NCBI RefSeq assembly: GCF_963676855.1
Contig: NZ_OY781460.1
Span: 1,225,501 to 1,289,500, forward strand
Length of the DNA stretch: 64,000 bases
Reading direction: 5' to 3'
Source of the DNA: an uncultured Anaeromusa sp.
GTDB taxonomy: Bacteria; Bacillota; Negativicutes; Anaeromusales; Anaeromusaceae
Below, piece after piece: positions 1 to 8,660 of this stretch (its first letter is position 1; every line of letters starts with the position of its first letter). The notes under the pieces are model-generated. The model was not told where the DNA came from. It saw nothing but the letters and a program-made list of their open reading frames with translations, and did not search any database. The position numbers and the translations under genes are program-made.

Positions 1-2
1 GC

Positions 3-410
3 GCTTCTACGGTGATCCACTCTGGACAGGAAGATGCTGTTGGGATCATTAAAGAAAAAACAGGCGGTTTTGGTGTAAGTTCCATTATTGAGTGTTCGGG
101 TAATGTAGCGGCTATTAAGCAAGGCTTTCAATTTTTGCGTAAAGGCGGTCGATATGGCTTGATTGGCTTGCCGAGCAAAAAGCTGGAGCTTGAATTGGGC
201 AGCGAAGTTGTTTTTAAAGAAGCGCATGTGTTTGGCGTGCATGGCCGAAAAATGTTTTCCACTTGGAATGCCATGGAAAATGCATTTGCTTCAGGGAGGC
301 TGAATGTTTTGCCGGTAGTGACGCACCAATTGCCGCTTGAACAATATGAAGAGGGGATTAGATTGGCCAAAAGCGGAGAAGCAGGTAAAGTGGTATTTGT
401 GTTTGATTAA
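3..410 (+). CDS. Zinc-type medium-chain dehydrogenase, C-terminal part (threonine 3-dehydrogenase-like)
   Basis: The reading frame is already open at the left edge, so only about the last 135 residues are present. The visible part is the nucleotide-binding and C-terminal region of a medium-chain alcohol dehydrogenase: a glycine-rich 'RKGGRYGLIGLP' strand-turn and a 'GRKMFSTW' stretch followed by 'GKVVF' near the C terminus, the arrangement seen in L-threonine 3-dehydrogenase and related sorbitol-type enzymes. These oxidise a secondary alcohol with NAD. The zinc-binding N-terminal half lies outside the window, so the substrate cannot be fixed. A rho-independent terminator follows at 510-556. 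Confidence 0.75.
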   Translation, partial: ASTVIHSGQEDAVGIIKEKTGGFGVSSIIECSGNVAAIKQGFQFLRKGGRYGLIGLPSKKLELELGSEVVFKEAHVFGVHGRKMFSTWNAMENAFASGRLNVLPVVTHQLPLEQYEEGIRLAKSGEAGKVVFVFD

Positions 411-509
411 GAAGAAGTGGCGAATCCGAGAAATGTTTGTACAGGAGGAATTTGGAGCAGGATTTAGCGTTGTAAAAGAGAAAAACAACAGATGAAATAG
501 TGTAGACGT

Positions 510-556
510 AGCGTTCCTGTCTGGTGCTGAGAAGATAGGAGCGCTTGTCTTTTTTG
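510..556 (+). terminator. Rho-independent terminator after the dehydrogenase
   Basis: Arms at 510-522 and 533-545 (13 bp, two wobble pairs) close a 10-nt loop and are followed by a T-rich run. Confidence 0.65.
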
Positions 557-584
557 CAGAATATGAGATGGCGGAGGCAACACG

Positions 585-956
585 ATGAAATATCAATTTA
601 TTTGGTACCCTAAGTGCACCACTTGTCAAAAAGCGAAAAAATGGCTGGATGACCAGGGGCTTGCGTATGAACCGCGGCCTATCAAGGAACAACATCCTTC
701 AGCGGCGGAACTAGAAGCATGGTGGAAGCAAAGCGGTTTGCCGTTGAAACGGTTTTTTAATACCAGCGGCCTTTTATATAAATCGCTGCAATTAAAAGAA
801 AAACTGCCCACCATGTCTGAAACAGACATGGTGGCATTGCTGGCTACCGACGGTATGCTGGTCAAGCGCCCATTGCTTATTGGCAATGGCAAAGTGTTAG
901 TGGGATTCAAGCAGGCGGAATGGGAACAAGCCCAACTGGCGGCGCTTGGTGAGTGA
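585..956 (+). CDS. ArsC/Spx/MgsR-family thioredoxin-fold protein
   Basis: This 123-residue protein has the size and fold signature of the arsenate reductase/Spx family: an N-terminal beta strand running into 'YPKCTTCQKAKKWL' with a CxxC pair at residues 11 and 14, and 'LVKRPLLIGNGKVLVGF' near the end, which is the usual ArsC-like C-terminal block. Members are either glutaredoxin-linked reductases or RNA polymerase-binding redox regulators (Spx, MgsR). With the CxxC present and no alpha-CTD data, both remain possible. The start is the ATG after 'GGAGG'. It lies just upstream of, and in the same direction as, the secreted peptidase-like gene. Confidence 0.8.
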   Translation: MKYQFIWYPKCTTCQKAKKWLDDQGLAYEPRPIKEQHPSAAELEAWWKQSGLPLKRFFNTSGLLYKSLQLKEKLPTMSETDMVALLATDGMLVKRPLLIGNGKVLVGFKQAEWEQAQLAALGE

Positions 957-966
957 GGGAGGACTT

Positions 967-2400
967 ATGGAGGCGGTAAGCGGCAGAGCTGGTTTGCTGG
1001 ATTCTTTGCGGAGCGTTATCAACAATCGGTGGCTCAACTGGGCATTGCTGTGGGTGCTGACTATGGTCTTGGAATTTGGAACCGTATACGCGCAAGAGAA
1101 TCCGGTCGAGCTGATGCGTGAACAGAACATAACCGGAGCGCATTTGGCTGATTTTGCTACCGGCTTTTTTGAGGGAACTCGACGAACGGTGCAAGGAGAG
1201 CTTGTTTTAGCTGGGGCTAGGACGACTTCCGGCGTATATCGCTCGCCGATTTTTACGAGTGCGCCTTTCACAGAGGCGGTATTGTCTTGGAATGCGGCTA
1301 CCCCGAGAGGAACAGCAGTAGAGGTGCAGGCGCAGCTGCGCGTTGACGGTAAGTGGTCTGCCTGGTTTTCCTGGGGAAAGTGGAACTCTTGGAGCGCCGT
1401 CGGTTCGGAGAACAAGGCGATAAAAGACGAGTTAGCCGTTATGGATATTGATACTCTTAAAGTGGCAAAAGGGAAAATGGCCGATGCGCTGCGGTATCGC
1501 GTCTATTTAAGTAGTGTACAGGCTCAAGGTACGCCCCAACTTACCCTGCTGGCGGTTGCGGTAAATGCTGGACCAACAAGGTTGAAGGAATTCGTAGCGC
1601 GAAAAGACGTGGTGCTGGAGGTCCCGGCTTATGCGCAACGGCGAAGTGATCCAAGTATTGCGGGGCAGATTTGCAGTCCGATGTCGATGGCTATGGCGCT
1701 CAACTATCATGGAGTGGGCGTATTGCCGGAGGAAATGGCTTGGCGCGCGAAAGATCATAGCCAAGACCGCTTTCCCTTTGGCAATTGGTCTTTCAACTGT
1801 GCCGCTGCCGCAGACTTTGGGCTAAAAGCGTATGTGGCGCATGAGAATTCGTTGGCAGAACTCAGAGAAACGCTGCAGCAAAAAGGCCCGGTTATCGCTA
1901 GCGTCATGTACAAGAACAGTGAAGCTGTTCCCGATGAATTGCCTGTGCTGCATGGTGCGCCGGTAGAGGCGACAGATGGACATTTGGTAGTAGTGCGAGG
2001 CCTGGTGCAGCAAGGCGGTAAGGACTGGGTCATCGTAAACGACCCGGCAGGAGACAGCGATTCGGTGCAGCGGCAGTACGAGGCTGGGGAATTTGAAAAG
2101 GCTTGGACGCATTATGTGTATGTAATTGCAAAAGAAAAAAAGGCCGTCCTGCGACAGCCACGGCGTATTCCGGTAAAATTATTGCAAGTATCGGCCCAGG
2201 CCATTTTGCTCCAAGGCCAAGGGGGCGAACGTATCCCCTTGGAGCTGCAAAACATCGGCAGTATTGTGAAACGAAAAAATCAGGAAACAATCGGGTTTTT
2301 ACAGCCGGAAACCCTGGGGGCGTTATTGCTGAATCCAGAAAAAGACTGCGAATGGCTGCTTGTCACCAAACAGCAACAAACGTTTTGCTTAACGTTCTAA
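967..2400 (+). CDS. Secreted C39-like (papain-fold) peptidase
   Basis: A 477-residue protein. An N-terminal hydrophobic segment (about residues 18-36, ending near 'VYAQ') looks like a signal peptide, so it is probably exported. About residues 220-375 match the peptidase C39-like family: 'ICSPMSMAMALNY' carries the candidate nucleophile Cys236, 'DGHLVVV' the histidine His339, and 'VNDPAG' the aspartate Asp359. The flanking N-terminal 170 residues are beta-rich and unassigned. ATG 967 is chosen because 'GAGGGAGGA' sits 4-12 bases upstream; TTG 946 and GTG 949 lie further upstream without such a site. The 3' end overlaps the convergent AraC gene by 12 bases. Confidence 0.8.
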   Translation: MEAVSGRAGLLDSLRSVINNRWLNWALLWVLTMVLEFGTVYAQENPVELMREQNITGAHLADFATGFFEGTRRTVQGELVLAGARTTSGVYRSPIFTSAPFTEAVLSWNAATPRGTAVEVQAQLRVDGKWSAWFSWGKWNSWSAVGSENKAIKDELAVMDIDTLKVAKGKMADALRYRVYLSSVQAQGTPQLTLLAVAVNAGPTRLKEFVARKDVVLEVPAYAQRRSDPSIAGQICSPMSMAMALNYHGVGVLPEEMAWRAKDHSQDRFPFGNWSFNCAAAADFGLKAYVAHENSLAELRETLQQKGPVIASVMYKNSEAVPDELPVLHGAPVEATDGHLVVVRGLVQQGGKDWVIVNDPAGDSDSVQRQYEAGEFEKAWTHYVYVIAKEKKAVLRQPRRIPVKLLQVSAQAILLQGQGGERIPLELQNIGSIVKRKNQETIGFLQPETLGALLLNPEKDCEWLLVTKQQQTFCLTF

Positions 2401-3270
2401 CGGCAGAGAGTAATATTTTTTTGGAGATACTCCGTGCGCTTTTTTAAAGGCTCGCGTAAAATTGGCATAATCTTGAAAGCCGCTTTCTAGGCAGGCTTGG
2501 AGTACGGAATGGCCTGCGCGGAGCAATTGTCCGGCGGCGATTAAACGTCGTTGCAGAACATATTGATGCGGCGTAAAACCGGTATGCTCTTTGAATTTGC
2601 GTGAGAAGTAACTGGGCGTAAGAAAGCAAAGAGAAGCTAATTTTTCCACGGACAAGTCTTCGACGATGTTTTCTTGCATATAATGCAAAATCGCATTAAT
2701 CGTATCGTCGCTGCGGCGCTCGATATTGCTCGGTCCTGTTTGTCTCAAAGAAAGACGATTTATATATACTAAAAGTTGCAGGAGTAACGTGCGTTGCAGG
2801 ATATCTGCACCAAAGGCAGCGCTTATTCCTGCTTCTTTTAGTTGCGCGCATAACTCCTGCAAACGAAGCTGCAGGGGCGCTTCCGGGCGAAGCAAATGCA
2901 GACCGCTAGCCGTTGGCGCAAAACAGGCTCGCAGGTCGGCGCTGGAGGTGCTGTTCGCTTCTAGAAAAGAGGGAGTGAGCCACAAAATGATACGGTTATA
3001 CGGGACGGTAGAATCGATAAGCGGTTTGTGAATGGTGTCCCTTTCAATAAGCAGCAGATCCCAAGGCTGCAGCGGATACGCGGTTCCTTCCACATAATAC
3101 GTGACGTTGCCGGAAAGAAAAATGACGATCTTATTGAAATCGTGGTAGTGAGAAGCGATACGCAATTTTCCCGTATCTTGCAAATGAAAAAAAGAAAACT
3201 CTTTGGTCAAATACCCTCTGCGGTTGGTTAGGTCCGTTCTATTATTTCTCATAGCAAAGTAATTCGCCAC
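2389..3270 (-). CDS. AraC-family transcriptional regulator with cupin domain
   Basis: A 293-residue regulator. The N-terminal half has a cupin-like sensor ('IASHYHDFNKIVIFLSGNV' then 'LQPWDLLLIERDTIHKP'), and the last 100 residues form the double helix-turn-helix AraC domain ('VEKLASLCFLTPSYFSRKFK', ending 'FKKAHGVSPKKYY'). Such proteins activate a nearby operon when a small ligand binds the cupin. The GTG start at 3270 has no clear ribosome binding site; ATG 3252 is an alternative. It is divergent from the DapF-like gene with about 100 bases between them, so it may control it, and it converges on the peptidase gene. Confidence 0.85.
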   Translation of the reverse strand: MANYFAMRNNRTDLTNRRGYLTKEFSFFHLQDTGKLRIASHYHDFNKIVIFLSGNVTYYVEGTAYPLQPWDLLLIERDTIHKPLIDSTVPYNRIILWLTPSFLEANSTSSADLRACFAPTASGLHLLRPEAPLQLRLQELCAQLKEAGISAAFGADILQRTLLLQLLVYINRLSLRQTGPSNIERRSDDTINAILHYMQENIVEDLSVEKLASLCFLTPSYFSRKFKEHTGFTPHQYVLQRRLIAAGQLLRAGHSVLQACLESGFQDYANFTRAFKKAHGVSPKKYYSLPLER

Positions 3271-3367
3271 CGCAGGTTTTGCAACCTTTTTTTCAGCTTC
3301 TGCAATGTTTGCGCAAGCAGAGTTGTTTATAATGAACTTGCAAAATATAGGCAGGAGGAATGAACAG

Positions 3368-4222
3368 ATGAAATTTCATTTTTTCAAATATCATGGGTTG
3401 GGGAATGATTACTTGGTGTTAGATCCAAACTGTTTTGCCTGGGAGCTTTCGCCGGAGACGATTCGCTTGTTCTGCCATCGCCATTTTGGCGTAGGGTCGG
3501 ATGGTGTTTTACTGGGGCCATTTCTGGAAAATGGCCAGATGAGTTTGCGCATTTTCAATCCTGACGGCAGTGAAGCCGAAAAAAGCGGCAACGGGGTGCG
3601 CATTTTTTCGCGTTACTTGGTAGATGCTGGTTATGTTACTGGGAGCAATTTTTCGTTAACTACCTTAGGCGGTCAGGTAGAGGTAGAGCTGCTGGCCAAG
3701 GACGGCAGCCTCAGCCGGGTAGACATGGGAGCGGTGAGCTTTCTTAGCAGTCAAGTTCCGGTGAAGGGGTCCGAACAAGAACTGGTCGGCATCCCTTGGC
3801 CGGTGCAGGGAGAAAACTTGCTGATAACCTGTCTTTCTGTGGGCAATCCGCATTGCGTCATTTTACGTGACGAAGTATCGGCAGAAGAAGCTTGCCGTTT
3901 AGGGCCTGTCATTGAAAGGCATGAACGGTTTCCGCAGCGGATTAATGTGCAGTTTTTAAAAGTATTGGACCGGCGGAATATCCAGATTGAAATTTGGGAA
4001 CGAGGCGCCGGTTACACGCTGGCCTCAGGCAGCAGCAGCTGTGCTGCCGCTGCTGCCGCCTATCGCTTAGGGTTGGTAGACGAGGCGGTAGACGTGCATA
4101 TGCCAGGAGGCGTTTTGGCGGTGCAGCAGCGTGAGGACGGTCATGTGCTGCAAAGCGGCGCAGTGTCTTTTGTGGGCAAGGGCTGCTTTGCAGAAGAACT
4201 ATTGAAGCAAGGGGAATCTTAG
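3368..4222 (+). CDS. Diaminopimelate epimerase family protein with both catalytic Cys replaced by Ser
   Basis: A 284-residue member of the DapF fold family. Its two halves show 'HGLGNDYLV', 'HFGVGSDGVL', 'NPDGSEAEKSGNGVR' and 'ERGAGYTLASGSSSCAAA'. In true DapF the two active-site bases are cysteines in the blocks that read CGNG and ACGTG. Here the codons are AGC (Ser73) and TCA (Ser220), so the thiol pair is missing. DapF normally interconverts LL- and meso-diaminopimelate for lysine and peptidoglycan, but no lysine gene lies nearby. I infer a paralogue with altered chemistry. ATG 3368 follows 'AGGAGG' by 8 bases; a TATAAT at 3328-3333 is a likely -10 element. Confidence 0.85.
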   Translation: MKFHFFKYHGLGNDYLVLDPNCFAWELSPETIRLFCHRHFGVGSDGVLLGPFLENGQMSLRIFNPDGSEAEKSGNGVRIFSRYLVDAGYVTGSNFSLTTLGGQVEVELLAKDGSLSRVDMGAVSFLSSQVPVKGSEQELVGIPWPVQGENLLITCLSVGNPHCVILRDEVSAEEACRLGPVIERHERFPQRINVQFLKVLDRRNIQIEIWERGAGYTLASGSSSCAAAAAAYRLGLVDEAVDVHMPGGVLAVQQREDGHVLQSGAVSFVGKGCFAEELLKQGES

Positions 4223-4242
4223 GCAACAAGCAGTTTTTTTAG

Positions 4243-4276
4243 GAAGGAGGCGCATTGTCAGCGTCCTTCTTTTTCT
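4243..4276 (+). terminator. Terminator after the DapF-like gene
   Basis: GAAGGA-GGCGC pairs with GCG-TCCTTC around a 7-nt loop, followed by TTTTTC. Confidence 0.55.
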
Positions 4277-4320
4277 TTATGATGTAGATAATGAAAAAGA
4301 ACGGAGGTCTGGCGGGACCC

Positions 4321-5568
4321 ATGAAAATAGGATTATCCAAGCGGAATTTGCTGTTGTCGGCGTCAGTTGCCGCAGTTTTATGGATAGGAACGTATTTTGC
4401 GCCGCTGCTGGCAGTTGCGCCAACTCATGTGATGCTGACGCAAACGGCCAATCCGGCGGCGGAGCAGACTGTTATCTGGCATACAGGCCCTTTGAGCAAG
4501 GCTAGCAAAGTAGAATTCTCCGAGGCGACGGGCGGCGCAGTCCAAAGTATTACCGGTACGGAAAAAGAACTGCAGACGGAACGGGGAATGATTGTTGTTC
4601 ATGCTGTGCAGCTGACTGGACTCAAAGCGTCCACTTCGTATCGTTACCAGGTTGGCGACGGGGTATTCTGGAGCGAAAGCCATACCTTTACGACGGCTCC
4701 AGCTCAGGCCAAGCCCTTTCGCTTTCTGCTTTTCGGGGATTCTCAAAGCTATACGTATGAGCTGTGGCAGGAGGTGCTGCACGCAGCGTATGCCAGGAGT
4801 CCGCAGGCGTCGTTTATGGTGAATATTGGAGATCTGGTGGACGTAGGCCTTGACTATGGTCAATGGGACGGTTGGTTCCAGGCGGGGAAAGGGATCATCG
4901 ACGCCATTCCTGTGGCGGCGGTCATGGGAAACCACGAAACCTATACGCCTCAGGGAAAGATTGTCTTGCCGGATTACTTTGACGCTTTTTTCTCTTCGCC
5001 AGGAAACGGGCCGGAAGGCCTGAAAAAACGAGTATATTCTTTTGACTACGGAGACGCTCACTTTTCGGTTCTCGACAGTCAGCGCCAAGAAGAAGAGCCT
5101 TGGCTGCCGCAGATGCTGGCATGGCAGCAGGCTTGGTTGGAACGGGACTTAGCGGCGACGGATAAACGCTGGAAGCTTGTATTTATTCATCGGCCTTTAT
5201 ATCACAACCGTCCGTCTTTGGATTCGGACGCGGATTTGCGAGCAGCCTTTGGGCCCATTTTAGATCGCTACGGCGTGGACGTCGCTTTTGCCGGACATGA
5301 TCATGTCTACGCTCGCTCTCATCCGATGCAAGGAGGTCGATGGAGTGAAGCGCCGGGAGACGGCGTTGTCTATATCACTGTAGGCCGCAGCGGCACGAAG
5401 ACCTTTGCCAGAGCGCAGCCCAAAGAATGGGACGCCGCCTTCCATAACCCGGTGGCGCAGCCGAATTACTTGACCGTGGATGTGAGTGATACGGAGTTAA
5501 CGGTGCAGAATTTTGCCGCAGACGGCACGGTCCTTGATTCTTGGACGAAAGGACTTGAAAAACGCTAG
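4321..5568 (+). CDS. Exported purple-acid-phosphatase-like metallophosphoesterase
   Basis: A 415-residue protein with an N-terminal hydrophobic segment (signal peptide or anchor, about residues 10-33), a fibronectin-type N-terminal domain ('TVIWHTG', 'GLKASTSYRYQVGDG') and a calcineurin-like phosphoesterase domain. Metal-binding motifs are visible in order: 'FGDSQ', 'NIGDLVD', 'VMGNHE', 'VFIHRPLYH' and 'FAGHDHVYAR'. This is the layout of purple acid phosphatases, which hydrolyse phosphomonoesters outside the cytoplasm. The start is uncertain: ATG 4321 lies 14 bases after GGAGG, and ATG 4291 lies before that site. A terminator follows. Confidence 0.85.
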   Translation: MKIGLSKRNLLLSASVAAVLWIGTYFAPLLAVAPTHVMLTQTANPAAEQTVIWHTGPLSKASKVEFSEATGGAVQSITGTEKELQTERGMIVVHAVQLTGLKASTSYRYQVGDGVFWSESHTFTTAPAQAKPFRFLLFGDSQSYTYELWQEVLHAAYARSPQASFMVNIGDLVDVGLDYGQWDGWFQAGKGIIDAIPVAAVMGNHETYTPQGKIVLPDYFDAFFSSPGNGPEGLKKRVYSFDYGDAHFSVLDSQRQEEEPWLPQMLAWQQAWLERDLAATDKRWKLVFIHRPLYHNRPSLDSDADLRAAFGPILDRYGVDVAFAGHDHVYARSHPMQGGRWSEAPGDGVVYITVGRSGTKTFARAQPKEWDAAFHNPVAQPNYLTVDVSDTELTVQNFAADGTVLDSWTKGLEKR

Positions 5569-5625
5569 TTAGCAAAGCGCGTTTTGAAGTCTTAGATATC
5601 AAGATTAAGATTATAATGCAACGCT

Positions 5626-5662
5626 AGCAAGGCTTTAGGAAAAGAAGCCTTGCTATTTTATC
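5626..5662 (+). terminator. Terminator after the metallophosphoesterase
   Basis: Perfect 10-bp arms AGCAAGGCTT (5626-5635) and AAGCCTTGCT (5645-5654), then a T-rich stretch. It marks the left side of the AT-rich island. Confidence 0.8.
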
Positions 5663-5754
5663 TTTTTAGATTGTAGTGTGCTGTTTGTATGAACTAGGAT
5701 GTGAAAATCAATGGATTATACCGGGAGGCAGAGGCGAGAAGGATTTTGTGAATT

Positions 5755-5780
5755 ATTCTTGAAAATGTTATTTCAAGAAT
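5755..5780. promoter_or_regulatory. Perfect 10-bp palindrome upstream of the defence operon
   Basis: ATTCTTGAAA (5755-5764) and TTTCAAGAAT (5771-5780) are perfect inverted copies around a 6-base spacer, 79 bases before the SIR2 start. No T-run follows, so a protein operator is more likely than a terminator. No other palindrome of this kind was noticed elsewhere in the window. Confidence 0.5.
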
Positions 5781-5858
5781 ATATTTTGGTGAACTAAAAA
5801 ATATACCCCAAAATTATTGTCGCTTTAGTGAAGCATAAAAATATATAGGAGGTATGAA

Positions 5859-7364
5859 ATGAATATTGAAGAGTTTATATCTAGGTATAAAAATCACCCG
5901 GTTTTATTCATTGGCACGGGTATTAGTTTGCGATATTTAAGAAACTCATATACGTGGGATGGATTATTAAGTACAATTTCAGCTGATTTAAAAGGAAATG
6001 ATGAATTTTACTTAGATTTAAAAGCGAGTGCTCAAGAAAATGGGAAATATAAATTTGATTTGATAGCTTCTTCTCTAGAAAGAGAATTCAATCAAGCAGT
6101 AGCCGCAGATAGAAATGGGAAATTTAAAGATGTAAATGATGTTTTTTATGAAAACATGAAAAACGGGAGTAATATTAGTAGATTTAAAATATATATGGCG
6201 AAACTTCTCTCAGATATTTCTTTCAAAGAAGAAAAAAGAGAAGAAATTGCAGAACTAAAAAAAGTGAGAAAAAATATTGGATCAATAATTACTACTAACT
6301 ATGATAAATTAATTGAAGAGATATTTGAGTTTAAACCTTTGATTGGCAATGATATTTTGTTAAGTAATCCATATGGAGCGCTATATAAAATTCATGGATG
6401 TGTAAGCGATCCAGTAAAAACAATTATTACACGAGAAGATTATTGCTGTTTTAAAGAAAAATATGAATTAATTCGGGCGCAGCTTCTTTCATTGTTTATA
6501 CATAATCCAATAATTTTTATGGGATATAATATCGGTGATGAAAATATTAAAAGTATTTTAAAAACTATTTTTACATACGTCGAACCGAATTCTGAAGAAG
6601 CTGATAAGATCAGAAATAACTTTTTACTAATTGAATATGAAGCTGGCTCACCAAATGAAGACATTACAGAGCATGATATTGATATGGAAGGTTTTTCAAC
6701 TATCCGAATTAATAAGATTAAGACGGATAATTATGCGGCAGTTTATAAAGCTCTTTCAGAGCTGCACTTGCCCATATCGGCAATGGATGTCAGGAAAGTG
6801 CAAAGTATAGTTAATGAAATTTATGCTGGCGGTGAAATAAAAGTTACAATTACAGAAGATATTGATTCATTGAAAAATGCAGATAAAATATTAGCGATCG
6901 GTTCTTCAAAAACAATTTCATATCAATATCATAGTGCTGCAGAACTACAGATGAATTATTTTAAAATCATAGATGAGTCAAATTCACAGGTTCTAACTTT
7001 AATAGATAAATATAAAATCCAACGCTCTCAGTATTTCCCTATATTTGGGTTTTCTTTGATTAATGAGAGTATTGCTAGTAGTAGCAGACTAAAAACGCAA
7101 CAAGTGTCAAAATTAGACCAAATTAAAACGGATACTAGAGAACAGTGTAAGACAGAATATGAAAAAATTGAAGATATAAATAATTGTGATAGTATACCGG
7201 ATAGTTATAAAATGAGCGCTGTTTTGTGGTCAATTTTAGAAGATAAGATTTTACTTGCTGATGTAGAGGTGTACTTAAAAGGATTTACGGATAAAAATTC
7301 GACTAATTATAGAAAATTGCTATGTGCATATGACTATAAAAAATATGGCAGATTATATTCTTAG
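5859..7364 (+). CDS. SIR2-domain protein (probable NADase effector of a defence operon)
   Basis: A 501-residue protein whose first 270 residues carry a SIR2-like Rossmann domain: 'LFIGTGIS' (GTG at 19-21) corresponds to the NAD-binding GAG loop, 'ITTNYD' gives the conserved Asn147, and 'KIHGC' gives His179. These are the residues needed for NAD cleavage in antiphage SIR2 proteins. Residues 310-501 match no domain I recognise. There is no signal peptide or membrane segment, so it is cytoplasmic. ATG 5859 follows 'AGGAGG' by 6 bases. It heads an AT-rich three-gene run with the PtuA-like and PtuB-like genes. I infer an abortive-infection effector; a sirtuin-type deacylase is less likely given the context. 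Confidence 0.8.
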   Translation: MNIEEFISRYKNHPVLFIGTGISLRYLRNSYTWDGLLSTISADLKGNDEFYLDLKASAQENGKYKFDLIASSLEREFNQAVAADRNGKFKDVNDVFYENMKNGSNISRFKIYMAKLLSDISFKEEKREEIAELKKVRKNIGSIITTNYDKLIEEIFEFKPLIGNDILLSNPYGALYKIHGCVSDPVKTIITREDYCCFKEKYELIRAQLLSLFIHNPIIFMGYNIGDENIKSILKTIFTYVEPNSEEADKIRNNFLLIEYEAGSPNEDITEHDIDMEGFSTIRINKIKTDNYAAVYKALSELHLPISAMDVRKVQSIVNEIYAGGEIKVTITEDIDSLKNADKILAIGSSKTISYQYHSAAELQMNYFKIIDESNSQVLTLIDKYKIQRSQYFPIFGFSLINESIASSSRLKTQQVSKLDQIKTDTREQCKTEYEKIEDINNCDSIPDSYKMSAVLWSILEDKILLADVEVYLKGFTDKNSTNYRKLLCAYDYKKYGRLYS

Positions 7365-7397
7365 ATTTCTAATCTTCCTATTAAAGGAGAGTTGATG

Positions 7398-8660
7398 ATG
7401 AAAATTAGGCAATTAAATTTCCGTAATTTTAGGGGTATCAAAGAAGCTGAAATCCTTATAAATGGCAAAAGCACAGTGTTTATTGGGATAAATGGAGTAG
7501 GGAAGTCAACAATATTAAGTGCAATTAATATCATATTTGCGCAGTTGATTAATAAGATAACACGAAATAAATTTAAACAATTAATTAACTTAGAATCTGA
7601 AGATGTTATGTTTGGAGAATCAATAGCATCCATTGGAGTGGATATTGAAGTTGGTAATGAAATTTTTTCATATAAAAGAACGATTGAAAAAAGGAATATA
7701 AAAAGAACTCACTATGCAGAGGAACTCGAAAAAATTATCGAGAAATTTAAAGAAGAATATGAACCGGATAATTCGTTAGTAGACATGCCGATTTATGCAA
7801 ATTATGGTGTAAACAGAGCTGTACATGTTGTTCCAATAAAACGAGTTCATAAAAAACATAATGGATTTGATAAATTATTTACATATGAAAAAGCTATTGA
7901 AAGTAGAATTGATTTTAGGATGTTTTTTGAATGGTTTAGAGATCAGCAAGAAAGTGAATATATAGAGAAAGTCGACAGTGATAAAAATTATGTTAACAAA
8001 CAATTGAAAGCCGTGAAAACAGCGGTACTAGGTATGATGAAAGAAGATGGCTTTACAGATATAAAGATAATGAAAAATCCACTAAGAATGGTTGCTACAA
8101 AAAAAGGAATAAATTTAAAAATAGAACAACTATCAGACGGGGAAAAATGTACTTTAGCAATGATTGGTGACTTAGCCAGAAGACTGGCGATCGCAAACCC
8201 TCAAAAGGAAGATCCATTAAAAGGGGAAGGAATAGTTCTAATTGATGAAATAGAGCTTCACCTACATCCAGCGTGGCAAGCCAAAATTGTACCTGTTTTG
8301 AGGCGCGTTTTTCCCAATGTACAATTTATAATAACGTCGCATTCTCCAAAAATGTTAGGAGAACTTGAGTCAGATGTTTCAGTTATTACTCTTTCTGGAA
8401 AGGGACCAAATTTTGAGTCTCTTCCAATAAAGTCGCTCATAGGAAGAGATGTTAACTATATTCTTGAAACACAAATGAATACAAGTTCAATTAATCAAGA
8501 AACGCGTAAAAAAATTGACCAAATATTTTTCAGTATTAATAAAAGAGATTTTGAGACAGCTGAAAAGCTATTGAAAGAATTAGAAATACAGACAGATTCT
8601 CTTCAACCGGATGTTGTTAGTGCAAAAATGCTTATTAGAAGAGGAAAACTAAAAAAATGA
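7398..8660 (+). CDS. ptuA: PtuA-like SMC/ABC-type AAA ATPase (Septu-type)
   Basis: A 420-residue ATPase of the RecF/SMC-like class. Walker A is 'GINGVGKST' (30-38), the ABC-type signature is 'LSDGEK' (245-250), Walker B is 'IVLIDEIELHLHP' (acidic pair D283-E284) and the switch histidine is in 'ITSHSPKML'. The short insert between the Walker motifs and the C-terminal helical tail with repeated Leu/Glu resemble PtuA of Septu and of retron-linked PtuAB pairs. It overlaps the HNH gene by 4 bases (ATGA), typical of that pair. ATG 7398 is preferred over TTG 7392 and ATG 7395 because AGGAGA ends 7 bases before it. The SIR2 gene ends about 33 bases upstream. Confidence 0.8.
   Translation: MKIRQLNFRNFRGIKEAEILINGKSTVFIGINGVGKSTILSAINIIFAQLINKITRNKFKQLINLESEDVMFGESIASIGVDIEVGNEIFSYKRTIEKRNIKRTHYAEELEKIIEKFKEEYEPDNSLVDMPIYANYGVNRAVHVVPIKRVHKKHNGFDKLFTYEKAIESRIDFRMFFEWFRDQQESEYIEKVDSDKNYVNKQLKAVKTAVLGMMKEDGFTDIKIMKNPLRMVATKKGINLKIEQLSDGEKCTLAMIGDLARRLAIANPQKEDPLKGEGIVLIDEIELHLHPAWQAKIVPVLRRVFPNVQFIITSHSPKMLGELESDVSVITLSGKGPNFESLPIKSLIGRDVNYILETQMNTSSINQETRKKIDQIFFSINKRDFETAEKLLKELEIQTDSLQPDVVSAKMLIRRGKLKK

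Noticed and set aside
3368-4222. Ordinary lysine-pathway dapF
   Set aside because: Both catalytic cysteines are serine codons and no lysine gene is adjacent, so I do not assign the standard function.
4378-5088. 236-codon minus-strand frame
   Set aside because: Shadow of the metallophosphoesterase; no motif or ribosome site.
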